Assembly: GCA_020633195.1 (NCBI GenBank)
Contig: JACKEC010000021.1
Location: 62,001 to 126,000, forward strand
Source of the DNA: Sandaracinaceae bacterium
GTDB lineage: Bacteria > Myxococcota_A > Polyangia > Polyangiales > Sandaracinaceae
DNA length: 64,000 nt
Direction of reading: 5' to 3'
The stretch's first letter is position 1. The number at the start of each line of letters is the position of its first letter. The notes under the pieces were generated by a model. That model made no database searches. It was not told the DNA's origin and worked only from the letters and a program-made list of their open reading frames with translations. Shown here piece after piece: positions 53,566-63,519 of this stretch. The position numbers and the translations under genes are program-made.

Positions 53566-54822
53566 ATGCTTTTTCGTCCGCTTGGCTTCGCCCTCGTCGC
53601 CGCGCTCGCCGTCGGCTGTGGGGCGAAGACTGGCCTGGACGTGCCCGACATCTCGTTCGACGCGGGCGTGGACGCGGGCACCGACGCCAGCGTCATGTAC
53701 CCCTGCGTGGAGGTCCCGCCGGACGGCGGGGTGATCCTCCTCCCGCTCGATCTCGAGGCCGAGCTGGCGCGGGCGGACGTCTTCTTCCTCGTCGACAACA
53801 CGCTGTCGATGGAGGCGGAGATCGGGCGCATCCGCGAGCGCCTGCGGGACACCATCGCGCCGGGCATCGCGCGGGCGATCCCCGACTCGCAGCTCGGCGC
53901 GGGCACCTTCGCCGACTTCCCCGAGGCCACCTGCGGTCAGCCCGGCGACGAGCCGTTCGCGCTCGTGCTGCCGATCACCGACGACCTGAACCGCGCGCAG
54001 GCCGCCATCGACGCGTTCGGGATGGGCGGCGGCTCCGACCGCCCGGAGGCGCAGGTCGAGGCGCTCTATCACACGGCCACCGGCGAGGGGCACGGGAGCT
54101 ACGTGCCGCCGTCGTTCGGGTGCCCGACCGGTGGCGTGGGCTACCCGTGCTTCCGCCCCGACGCGCTCTCGGTGATCGTGATGTTCACCGACGCCCCGTT
54201 CCACAACGGGCCGGGCGGCTCCGAGCCCTACTCGCGCGCCTGCTCGGTCAGCCCGACGCCGCACACCTACGAGCAGGCGCTCGAGGCGCTCGACCGGCTC
54301 GACGCCCGCGTCATCGGCATCTACTCGGGCGGCCCCGACGGTCGCGAGGATCTCGTCTCGATCGCGCGCGACACCGGCGCGGTGAGCGACGACGGGCCGC
54401 TCGTCTTCGACATCGGGGAGCGCGGCGAGCGCCTCAGCGAGGCCGTCGTCAGCGCCATCGAGACGCTCGCCAACGTGATCCGCTTCGACGTGGACACGGT
54501 GCTCGTCGACCCCGACCGCACCGACGGCGTCGACCCGACCCTGTTCGTCGACTCGGTCGTCCCGCTCAGCGCGAGCCCGATGTCGAACGTGGAGTCCATC
54601 GATCGCGAGGCGGGCGTGTTCCGAGGCGTGCTCGCGGGGACGCGGGTGACGTTCGAGCTGCGGATCGTCGCCGGCGCCGTCGTGCCGGGCCCCACCGCGC
54701 AACGGTTCTTGCTCGAGGTCATCTTCCGCGGGGATGGTCGCGCGCGGCTCGGCAGCCGCATCATCGAGATCGTGATCCCCGGCGCGGACGGCTCAGGGTG
54801 TGAAGACGGCCCGACGCCCTGA
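53566..54822 (+). CDS. VWA-domain lipoprotein, first of a tandem pair
   Basis: The 418-residue product has a lipoprotein signal ending LAVGC, then the 'GAKTGLD' stretch common in this lineage and an acid-rich spacer. A VWA/integrin-like domain (about residues 60-300) follows, with the MIDAS start FLVDNTLSM; here the third serine position is present but the second is threonine. GDEPF and DAPFHNGPGG segments and several cysteines suggest disulfides. VWA domains bind proteins or matrix, often metal-dependently. It overlaps the next gene by 23 bases, a close paralogue. It follows the App1-like gene by 67 bases. Confidence 0.8.
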   Translation: MLFRPLGFALVAALAVGCGAKTGLDVPDISFDAGVDAGTDASVMYPCVEVPPDGGVILLPLDLEAELARADVFFLVDNTLSMEAEIGRIRERLRDTIAPGIARAIPDSQLGAGTFADFPEATCGQPGDEPFALVLPITDDLNRAQAAIDAFGMGGGSDRPEAQVEALYHTATGEGHGSYVPPSFGCPTGGVGYPCFRPDALSVIVMFTDAPFHNGPGGSEPYSRACSVSPTPHTYEQALEALDRLDARVIGIYSGGPDGREDLVSIARDTGAVSDDGPLVFDIGERGERLSEAVVSAIETLANVIRFDVDTVLVDPDRTDGVDPTLFVDSVVPLSASPMSNVESIDREAGVFRGVLAGTRVTFELRIVAGAVVPGPTAQRFLLEVIFRGDGRARLGSRIIEIVIPGADGSGCEDGPTP

Positions 54823-56086
54823 GCCCGCTCGGCTCGGTTGGATGTCGCTGCTCGGCGCGCTCGCGCTCGCGGGCTGCGGCGCCAAGACCGGCCTCGACGC
54901 GCCGGACGTGGACGCCGGCTTCGACGCGGGCGTCGACGCGGGCCCGCCCCCCCGACCGTGCGTGGAGGTCCCGATCGACGCTGGCGAGGTCACCGCCGCG
55001 CTCGACATCCCCGCCTCGCTCGCGGTCATCGATCTGATGTTCCTGATCGACTCGACGGGGAGCATGCGCGACGAGATCGACGCGGTCCGCGAGGGGCTGC
55101 GGACGCGCGTGGTGCCCGGCGTCCGCCGCGCGATCCCGGACGCCGCGTTCGGGGTCGCCCTGTTCGGTGAGTTCCCCGTGAGCCCGCACGGCGGCACGAC
55201 GGTGCAGCCCTACGAGCTGCGCGCGCAGATCACGACCGAGGTCACCCGCGTGGAGGCCTCCCTCGACGAGACGCCGACGTGGGGGAACCGCGACGATCCG
55301 GAGGCCGCGATCGAGGGGCTCTACCAGGTCGTCACGGGCGGCGGCTACGGCGACCCGAGCACGCCCGGCTTCATCGCGCCGTCCGCGGGGTGCCCACGGG
55401 GCGGCTTTGGCGGCGCCTGCTTCCGCGACGACGCGCTGCCGATCGTGATGCTCATCACCGACGCGCCCATGCACAACGGGCCGCCGGGCGTGGATCCCGT
55501 CGCGCCCTACGAATTCATGCCCGCGCCGCACGGCTACGCGGAGACCGTGGAGGCTGTGACTCGACAAAACGTCTTGATCGTTCCGCTCGCCGCGCGGGAC
55601 CCTGGCCGCCCCTCGCCGGACGCGCACCTGCTCCAGCTCGCGCGCGACACGAACAGCCTCGACGCGGCGGGGAGCCCGCTCTTCTTCGACATCGGCTCGG
55701 GCGGCGACCGGATCGGGAGCGAGATCGTGAACGCGGTCGAGTTCGTCGCCTCGGACGTCCCGCTCGACGTGGACGCGATCGCCGAGGACCTCCCGGGCGA
55801 CGCGGTCGACGCCAACCTCGTGCTGCGCGGGGTGCGCGCGCTGCGCGCCGATCCTCCGGCGAACGTGGAGCGCGTCGAGGGCGACACGTTCTTCGGCGTC
55901 GTGCCCGGGACGCGCCTCACGTTCGGCGTGATCGTCGACGCGAGCGGGCTCGATCCGTCGCCCGTGCGGCGGGTGTTCCCCGCGCGGATCCTCTTCCGCG
56001 CGTCGGGCCGGAGCCGCCTCGAGGTGCGCGAGCTCGACATCGTCGTGCCCGGCGACGATGGGCTCGGCTGCGAGGAGGCGCCGTAG
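54800..56086 (+). CDS. VWA-domain lipoprotein, second of a tandem pair
   Basis: This 428-residue lipoprotein (signal ending LALAGC, then GAKTGLD) is a paralogue of the gene before it, with the VWA domain beginning MFLIDSTGSM, a good MIDAS start (D-x-T-x-S), and matching blocks such as LITDAPMHNGPPG. The GTG at 54800 gives a charged n-region; an ATG at 54842 would give a very short signal. It ends three bases before the TetR gene. The pair is probably exported to the outer membrane or surface, where the two VWA domains could bind the same partner. Confidence 0.8.
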   Translation: MKTARRPEPARLGWMSLLGALALAGCGAKTGLDAPDVDAGFDAGVDAGPPPRPCVEVPIDAGEVTAALDIPASLAVIDLMFLIDSTGSMRDEIDAVREGLRTRVVPGVRRAIPDAAFGVALFGEFPVSPHGGTTVQPYELRAQITTEVTRVEASLDETPTWGNRDDPEAAIEGLYQVVTGGGYGDPSTPGFIAPSAGCPRGGFGGACFRDDALPIVMLITDAPMHNGPPGVDPVAPYEFMPAPHGYAETVEAVTRQNVLIVPLAARDPGRPSPDAHLLQLARDTNSLDAAGSPLFFDIGSGGDRIGSEIVNAVEFVASDVPLDVDAIAEDLPGDAVDANLVLRGVRALRADPPANVERVEGDTFFGVVPGTRLTFGVIVDASGLDPSPVRRVFPARILFRASGRSRLEVRELDIVVPGDDGLGCEEAP

Positions 56087-56088
56087 CG

Positions 56089-56745
56089 ATGACGGCGAAG
56101 GCCGACGAGACGCGCCGCCGCATCCTGAGCGTCGCGCTGACGCGCTTTCGCGAGGACGGCTACCACAAGACCACGATGCGCGGGATCGCGCGCGCCTCCG
56201 GGCTGTCGCTCGGCGCCGCGTACCACCACTTCGAGGGCAAGCAAGACATCGTGCGCGCCTACTACGGGCAGCAGATGGACGCGCACGAGGCGGCGACGCG
56301 CGAGGCCTGGCGCGAGGGCGCGGCGTGGCAGGAGCGGGTCTCGCTCGTCCTGCACACCAGCCTCGACGTCCGGGCCACCGATCGCGCGCTGATGCGCGAG
56401 CTCGCCCCGCTCGTGGTCGGGACCGACGAGGCGGCGAGCGCGTTCTCCGGGAAGAGCGCGGACCTGCGCGGGCGCTCGATCGCGCTGTTCCACGAGGCCA
56501 TCGACGACCCCGCGGTGCCCGAGGACCTCCGCGACGTCCTCGCGACGGCGCTGTGGGCGCTCTCGATGGGCACCCTGCTCTACTTCGCGCACGACGAGTC
56601 GCCTCGACAGCGCAAGTCGCGCGCGCTCGTCGACGGGAGCGTGGAGCTCCTCGGCGGCGTCGTGTCCGCCCTCGCGCTGCCCCCGCTCGCGCCGCTCCGC
56701 GGGCGGCTGCGCGAGGTGCTCGAGGACGCGTCGTTGATTTTTTGA
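56089..56745 (+). CDS. TetR-family transcriptional regulator
   Basis: The 218-residue product has the TetR helix-turn-helix (about residues 8-50): ETRRRILSVALTRFREDG then TTMRGIARASGLSLGAAYHHF. The C-terminal ligand-binding domain is helical and variable. Start at the ATG 56089 is supported by GAGGAGG at 56072-56078, inside the end of the VWA gene. It may respond to a small hydrophobic compound and control its own operon or the VWA lipoproteins; no palindromic operator is obvious in the gaps here. The frame ends with a poly-T run (GATTTTTTGA). Confidence 0.88.
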   Translation: MTAKADETRRRILSVALTRFREDGYHKTTMRGIARASGLSLGAAYHHFEGKQDIVRAYYGQQMDAHEAATREAWREGAAWQERVSLVLHTSLDVRATDRALMRELAPLVVGTDEAASAFSGKSADLRGRSIALFHEAIDDPAVPEDLRDVLATALWALSMGTLLYFAHDESPRQRKSRALVDGSVELLGGVVSALALPPLAPLRGRLREVLEDASLIF

Positions 56746-56779
56746 CCGCTCGATCGGGGCGGAGCGATGGTCGGCTCCG

Positions 56780-57754
56780 ATGGCGAGAGCGGACCGAGCG
56801 GAGCTTTCGGGGATCCTCCTCGACGACCGTTTTCAGCTGGGGAGGACGCTGGGGATCGGCGGCACCTCGGTGGTCTTCGAGGCGGACGATCTGTCGACGG
56901 GCCAGGCCGTCGTCGTGAAGGTCCTGCGCGACATGTTCGCGTTCAACGTCGAGCTCATCCGTCGCATGCGGCGCGAGGCCGAGGTCGCGCAGCGCGTGAT
57001 GCACCCCGGCATCGTGCCCGTGTACTCGGAGGGGATGCTCGACGACGGATCGCCCTACCTCGTCCTCGAGCGGCTCGACGGCGAGTGCTGCGCGCGGCTG
57101 CTGCGCCGGATCGGCCCGATGGAGCCCCGGCACGTCGCCGCGATCGCGCTCCGCGCGGCTGCGATCCTCCACGCCTCCCACTCGCGCGGCTACGTGCACC
57201 GCGACGTGAAGCCCGAGCACATCGTCCTCGCGGCGACGCCCGACGGATTCCTCGACGTGCGCCTCCTCGACTTCGGGGTCTGCGCCTCGGACACCGCGGA
57301 CGAGGACGAGCGCAAGGCGGAGCGCGGCCGGGTCTACGGGACGCCGGCGTACTGCTCCCCGGAGCAGGCCCGCGGCAAGCCCGACGTGGACGGCCGCGCC
57401 GACGTCTTCTCCCTCGGCACGACGATGTTCGAGATGATGTCCGGGCGCGTCCCGTTCGTCGGCGACAACGTCGCCAACCTGCTGCGCCGGATCATCCGCG
57501 AGGACGCGCCGCGCATCGGGCTCCTGCTCCCCGAGCTCGACCTCCGCTTCGACACGGTGGTCACGCGAGCGATGGCGCGAGGGCCCCAGGATCGCTTCCC
57601 GTCGGCGCGCGCGATGGCCCGCGCGATGCTCCCGCTCGTCGGCGATCGTCGCCAGACCGAGCACGAGATCGCCTCGATGATCCGCCACCGCTCGCCGCGC
57701 CAGGACCTGGTGCCCACGGTCCGCGAGGACCTCGCCCACCTGGCCGTCGCCTGA
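56780..57754 (+). CDS. Ser/Thr protein kinase, single-domain
   Basis: The 324-residue product is a compact Hanks-type kinase with no transmembrane helix. The glycine loop reads LGIGGTSVVFEA, followed by VVVKVL with the ATP lysine, the catalytic VHRDVKPEHIVL, DFGVC and SPEQARG, then a C-lobe ending near residue 290. The missing extracytoplasmic sensor suggests it acts on a cytoplasmic signal or partner. It is followed after 21 bases by the sixA gene and precedes a second kinase, giving a short run of phosphorylation genes. No target is known. Confidence 0.9.
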   Translation: MARADRAELSGILLDDRFQLGRTLGIGGTSVVFEADDLSTGQAVVVKVLRDMFAFNVELIRRMRREAEVAQRVMHPGIVPVYSEGMLDDGSPYLVLERLDGECCARLLRRIGPMEPRHVAAIALRAAAILHASHSRGYVHRDVKPEHIVLAATPDGFLDVRLLDFGVCASDTADEDERKAERGRVYGTPAYCSPEQARGKPDVDGRADVFSLGTTMFEMMSGRVPFVGDNVANLLRRIIREDAPRIGLLLPELDLRFDTVVTRAMARGPQDRFPSARAMARAMLPLVGDRRQTEHEIASMIRHRSPRQDLVPTVREDLAHLAVA

Positions 57755-57775
57755 CGGAGACGCTAAGGCTGGGGC

Positions 57776-58252
57776 GTGCTGGTCTTGATCATGCGCCACG
57801 GCGAGGCGGTCGATGCATACGCCGCGGCGAGTGACTCGCAGCGCCACCTGACGTCGCGCGGCAGGACCGAGAGCGCGTCGGTCGCGCAGCGCCTCCTCGA
57901 GCGGGGCCTCGTCCCGACGCACGTCTACACGAGCCCGTTCGTACGCGCGGTGCAGACCGCCGAGGTCGTCGCGCACGCGCTCGGGCTCGAGGTCGAGGTG
58001 CCCGCCCACGCGCCGCTGGTGCCCGGCGGGCCGAGCGGCCCCGCGCTCGCGGTCCTCGACGCGCACGACCCCGACGACCGCGTGCTCCTGGTGAGCCACG
58101 AGCCCACCGTGCGCTCGCTCGCGGCGGCGATCGGTCAGGTCGATCTGCCGCCCTTTGCGACGAGCGGCGTCGCCGTGTTCGAGGTCACCGAGACCACGCG
58201 CCTCGTCGGCCGCGTCGATCCCCACGCCGGCTGGCGTGGACCGCGAAGCTGA
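57776..58252 (+). CDS. sixA: Phosphohistidine phosphatase SixA-like
   Basis: SixA removes phosphate from phosphohistidine, as in ArcB in E. coli, and belongs to the histidine phosphatase (RHG) superfamily. The 158-residue product has the catalytic RHG at residues 7-9 (His8), the YTSPFVRAVQTAEVV block and the second catalytic histidine in VSHEPTV (about residue 107), at the family length. The GTG at 57776 is the only good start. Between two kinase genes, it may act on a histidine kinase pathway in this organism, such as the hybrid kinase at 14.7 kb; this is inference. Other members of the superfamily act on small phosphates. Confidence 0.85.
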   Translation: MLVLIMRHGEAVDAYAAASDSQRHLTSRGRTESASVAQRLLERGLVPTHVYTSPFVRAVQTAEVVAHALGLEVEVPAHAPLVPGGPSGPALAVLDAHDPDDRVLLVSHEPTVRSLAAAIGQVDLPPFATSGVAVFEVTETTRLVGRVDPHAGWRGPRS

Positions 58253-58300
58253 AACCTCGCGCCCCCATCTCGGCCGCCCGCGTGGGAGACTCGCTCGGTC

Positions 58301-59962
<1,662 letters not shown>

Positions 59963-60004
59963 TCGGCGCGGAAGAGAGCGGGCCGGCTCGCGCGTCCTCT
60001 CCGC

Positions 60005-61066
60005 GTGAGGGTCCGTCCAACAGTGCTGTGGTGCCTCGCGCTCGGCTGCGCCGGCGAGCTGGAGGCGCCGGTCGAGCTCGCGGCCGAGCCGAGCGAGGCA
60101 CCGATGCTGCCCCTCGAGGCGCCGCTCGACGCGCGCACTTTGGAGGCGGAGCCGGCCGAGGACGCGCTGATGGGCTGGCTCGACGGCTGCGCGGTCGGCG
60201 GCGACGACTTCGGTCGCCACAAGCTCTACACGTGGACGACGGAGCCGCGGATCGCCGAGCTGAACGCCGACCGCGTCCTGCTCTCGCACGGCCGGATGCC
60301 CGGGGAGATGAGCCGCTTCGACGTCGCGATCACCGACGACGCGCACCCCCTCGCCGGCTACCTCCGGCACCGGCGGCGCGGCCGGCGCTACGCCTGGGTG
60401 ACGCCCTGGGCGACGCGGATGGGCTGGGAGGGGCACGACTACGGCGACCACCTCGTCGAGATCACGCTGCGCGAGGACGCCTGGATCGCGCGGTTCGCCC
60501 CGGGCACCGACGAGCCCTGGCGCGTGATCGACGAGGACGGACAGGTCGTGCCGCCCGAGGCGCTGGTCGGCCACCTCGGCCGGGTCGCCGCCGTCTATCA
60601 CGTGGCCGACGGAGACAACGCCTACCGCGAGATCATCGTCGTCGACGAGCGCCGCGTGGAGCGCTGGGCGATCGCGTCCCCCGGCATGCAGGCGCGGCTG
60701 ACCGAGGACGCGCGCCGCCTCCGCGAGCTCGCCGCGCGGTGGCGCGACGAAGCGCCCGAAGCCCCGGAGGACCTCGCCGCGTGGCTGCGCCGCGGCTGGA
60801 CGGACGACGACGAGGCGCTCGACGAGCGGTCCGCGTACCGCCGCTGCCTCGCGCTCGGGAGCCCGCACTACGCGCCGAGCGCCGAGCGCCTCGAGGCGAT
60901 CGCCGACGCGCTCGACGCCACCGCCGCCGACGCGCCGCTCGCTCACACCGTCGTCCGCAGCTGGATGTTCGGCGACGTCCTCGGCACGCGGACGCAGTGC
61001 GACGAGACGATGGGCTGCTGGGAGGACTGGACCCGCGTCGGGACGCTCCCGCTCCGCGCACGCTGA
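60005..61066 (+). CDS. Hypothetical lipoprotein
   Basis: This 353-residue product begins with a short signal (VLWCLALGC) and is probably a lipoprotein. The mature part has no recognised domain. A beta-rich middle (about residues 70-190, with RRYAWVTPWATRMGWEGHDYGDH) is followed by a helical segment (VERWAIASPGMQARL onwards). Cysteines near the C-terminus (QCDETMGC) could pair. The GTG start at 60005 is taken for its position before the signal. It follows the kinase by 42 bases on the same strand, so the run from the VWA genes may extend to it. Confidence 0.65.
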   Translation: MRVRPTVLWCLALGCAGELEAPVELAAEPSEAPMLPLEAPLDARTLEAEPAEDALMGWLDGCAVGGDDFGRHKLYTWTTEPRIAELNADRVLLSHGRMPGEMSRFDVAITDDAHPLAGYLRHRRRGRRYAWVTPWATRMGWEGHDYGDHLVEITLREDAWIARFAPGTDEPWRVIDEDGQVVPPEALVGHLGRVAAVYHVADGDNAYREIIVVDERRVERWAIASPGMQARLTEDARRLRELAARWRDEAPEAPEDLAAWLRRGWTDDDEALDERSAYRRCLALGSPHYAPSAERLEAIADALDATAADAPLAHTVVRSWMFGDVLGTRTQCDETMGCWEDWTRVGTLPLRAR

Positions 61067-61079
61067 GATGAGACGAGGG

Positions 61080-62231
61080 CTACGCGCGGCGGAGCCAGAC
61101 GATGTGCTCCTCGCGGCCGGCGTGTCGCGGCTGCGAGGCGACGCCCACGACCTGGAGCCCCGCGTCGGGCGCGAGGCGCTCGAGCTGATCGGGGACGGTC
61201 ACGAGCTGGTCGGCGACGACGGCGTCGCCCATCACGAGCACGATCGAGCCGCCGTCCGGGCGCAGCACGGAGCGGAGCGCGCGCAGCATCTCGGAGACCT
61301 CCTGGTCCCAGTGCGCCTTCGCGTCGTCGAAGCCCATCCGCCGGCGGGCGCCGAGCTCGAGGCGACGCAGGGCCGTGTCGTCGAGCTCGAGCCAGGCCAT
61401 GCGCCGCGCGTGGTGCGCGGCGTAGTCGTAGGTGCCGCCGTACGGCGGGGAGGTGAGCACGAGGTCGAAGCGCCGGCCGCCCACGAGGCGCGCGAGCTGC
61501 CGCGCGTCGCCCTCGATCACGTCGGGCGGCGGGCCCTCGGCGACCTCCGCGAGCGCCTCCCAGCGCTCGGCGAGCTCGGTGGCCTTGCGCAGGAACAGCT
61601 CGGTGGTGAGGCCCTTGCGGATCGTCCGATCGGCGACCTCCTCGTGGGTCTCGGAGCGCTGCTTGCCGACCTTCGTGAGGATCGAGCTGAACACCATCGC
61701 GAGCGCGCGCCGCTCCTCGACGCGCTCGAGCTGGCGGATCTCCTCGCGCAGCCCGCCGAGCTCCTTGAGGACGTGGACGTGCCAGTGCGCGAGCTCGGGG
61801 CGCGGCAGATCGACGTGGATCGGGACCCGGCCGCGCACCCGCGCCTCGCTGCGCGCGGCGACGCCCTTGGCGGTCGCGACGAACGCGGCCCGCGACTCGG
61901 GGGACGGGAACCCGGCCTTGACCCGCGCGAGCCGGACCGCGAGCGGGCTCAGGTCCACGCCGACCGCCTCGACGCCCGCGACGCGCGCCTCGACCAGCGT
62001 GGTGCCCGCGCCGCAGAAGGGATCGACCACCGTCCGCACGCCGCTCTCCTGGAAGATCACGCGCGCGATGGCCGGGTGCATGCGCGCGGGCCAGGGGTGG
62101 AACCCGTGCGTGAGCGTGTCGGGGTCCTCCTGCGACGCCGCGGCCCACGCCGCGACGAGCGCCGAGGCGTCGCCCTCGCGGTGGATCGGGCCCCCGATCT
62201 GCGACAGCGATCGCTTGATCTTCTTCGTCAA
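61080..62231 (-). CDS. DNA methyltransferase (N4-cytosine/N6-adenine type)
   Basis: The 383-residue product has the SAM-binding DPFCGAGTTLVEA (about 68-80) and a catalytic TSPPYG (about residue 263), the N4-cytosine or N6-adenine type in the order FGG then (S/T)PPY. No restriction gene is next to it, so it looks like a solitary methyltransferase, or a related tRNA guanine methyltransferase that shares the fold. The TTG start at 62231 overlaps the stop of the TrmN6-like gene by four bases (TTGA), with GGGAAG upstream, so these two methyltransferases are coupled. The N-terminal lysine-rich segment may bind nucleic acid. Confidence 0.75.
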   Translation of the reverse strand: MTKKIKRSLSQIGGPIHREGDASALVAAWAAASQEDPDTLTHGFHPWPARMHPAIARVIFQESGVRTVVDPFCGAGTTLVEARVAGVEAVGVDLSPLAVRLARVKAGFPSPESRAAFVATAKGVAARSEARVRGRVPIHVDLPRPELAHWHVHVLKELGGLREEIRQLERVEERRALAMVFSSILTKVGKQRSETHEEVADRTIRKGLTTELFLRKATELAERWEALAEVAEGPPPDVIEGDARQLARLVGGRRFDLVLTSPPYGGTYDYAAHHARRMAWLELDDTALRRLELGARRRMGFDDAKAHWDQEVSEMLRALRSVLRPDGGSIVLVMGDAVVADQLVTVPDQLERLAPDAGLQVVGVASQPRHAGREEHIVWLRRA

Positions 62232-62986
62232 CGTGACTTCCCTGGGCTCGGCGGCTCGTCGCGGTTGACGGGCAGGTCGAAGAACGCGCGCAGCGCGTGG
62301 GCCATCTCGGTGCGCCCACCGTCCTCGTCCCGCGCGACGAGCGGGGGCGCCTCGACCAGCTCGCCCTCGTGGGCGAACGTCCAGACCGTGAACAGCGCCC
62401 CCTTGCGCCCGGCCCGCGGGACCACGTCGCGCTTTCGGATCGCGACGAGCCCGGCCGCCGACGCCCCGGCGAGGGCCCGGTCGGGGCGGCGAGCGTCGCA
62501 GCAGCCCACGAACACCCCGCCCGGGGCGAGCGCCCGCGCGGCCGCGGCGACGTAGTCCTCGATCCCGCCGCGCATCTCGATCCGCGCGTACGTTCGCTGG
62601 TCGTCGGTCGAGGGCGACGCCGAGGCCGGGGGCAGGTAGGGGGGCGTCCCGGTGACGAGGTCGAAGGCGCCGTCGAGGCTCACCTCGCGCAGATCGCCGG
62701 CCACCAGCTCCGCGTCGACGCCGTTGCGCGCGACGTTCTGGCGGGCGAGCTCGAGGCTGATGGCCTGGGCCTCGACCCCCACCACGGGGACCGGGCCGAG
62801 CTTGTAGCGGACCATCAGCAGCACCGAGCCGATGCCGCAGCCGAGGTCGAGGTAGCGGGCCGCGCGCGGCCGCGCGTTCACCGCCTCGAACGCGGTGGCG
62901 ACGTCGTCGAGCGAGTACCGGTGCCCCCGGCGGCGCTGCAGGATGCGCCACGGGCCGGCGATCGCGTCGTCGGTCAGCTCGTCCAC
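62228..62986 (-). CDS. TrmN6-like tRNA adenine methyltransferase
   Basis: This 252-residue product resembles the tRNA1(Val) adenine-37 N6-methyltransferase family (YfiC/TrmN6). It shows motif I LDLGCGIGSVLLM (about residues 46-58), a VVGVEAQ block, and GTPPYLPP (about residue 112) as the catalytic NPPY-type motif. The N-terminal RRGHRYSLDD block is also typical. The substrate could be tRNA or ribosomal RNA. The ATG at 62986 is divergent from the deaminase gene, 38 bases away. The pairing with a second methyltransferase suggests a shared nucleic acid target. Confidence 0.8.
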   Translation of the reverse strand: MDELTDDAIAGPWRILQRRRGHRYSLDDVATAFEAVNARPRAARYLDLGCGIGSVLLMVRYKLGPVPVVGVEAQAISLELARQNVARNGVDAELVAGDLREVSLDGAFDLVTGTPPYLPPASASPSTDDQRTYARIEMRGGIEDYVAAAARALAPGGVFVGCCDARRPDRALAGASAAGLVAIRKRDVVPRAGRKGALFTVWTFAHEGELVEAPPLVARDEDGGRTEMAHALRAFFDLPVNRDEPPSPGKSR

Positions 62987-63024
62987 GGGGCGGAGCCTTG
63001 ACCAGAAGGGGGGCGTTGGCCAGG

Positions 63025-63516
63025 GTGGCGCCGGTGAAGGACAAGCACATCCGCATCCGCGTCGAGCAGTGCCTCTCGCTCGCCAAGGCGAGCAACTGCC
63101 CGCGCCGCACCTTCGGCGCGCTCCTGCTCGACCCCGAGCGGAACGTGATCCTGATGGACGGCTACAACGGCGGCCCGCGGGGCGGGGGCCACCTCTGCGG
63201 CGGCGACGTGTGCCTGCGCGACACGATGGGCGTCCAGAGCGGCACGCGCATGGAGATCGGCTGTCATCACGCGGAGATGAACGTGATCTGCAACGCGGCC
63301 GCGAACGGCGTCGCGTGCCGCGGCGCGTGGCTCATCGTCACCGGCGAGCCCTGCATGATGTGCGCGAAGATGATCCACCACGCGGGGATCGTGCGGGTCC
63401 TCGTGGTCGAGGGCGGCTACGCGGGCGCGAACGGCGTCGACTACCTGCGCGCGCACGGGGTGGAGATCACGACCGTCGAGGGGCCGCGCGACCCGCGCCT
63501 GGATCCCACGACCTGA
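63025..63516 (+). CDS. dCMP deaminase-family protein (ComEB-like)
   Basis: The 163-residue product is a zinc-dependent cytidine/deoxycytidylate deaminase-type enzyme. The zinc motif HAE (His82, Glu84) and PCMMC (Cys110, Cys113) are intact, and the length and the NGGPRGGGHLC stretch fit the dCMP deaminase or ComEB group. The first residues are uncertain: GTG 63025 is used, with TTG 63016 and GTG 63034 possible. Neighbours are the TrmN6-like gene (divergent) and a kinase (convergent, 3 bases apart). It probably deaminates dCMP for dTMP synthesis, though a related role in competence or modified nucleotides is possible. Confidence 0.8.
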   Translation: MAPVKDKHIRIRVEQCLSLAKASNCPRRTFGALLLDPERNVILMDGYNGGPRGGGHLCGGDVCLRDTMGVQSGTRMEIGCHHAEMNVICNAAANGVACRGAWLIVTGEPCMMCAKMIHHAGIVRVLVVEGGYAGANGVDYLRAHGVEITTVEGPRDPRLDPTT

Positions 63517-63519
63517 CGG

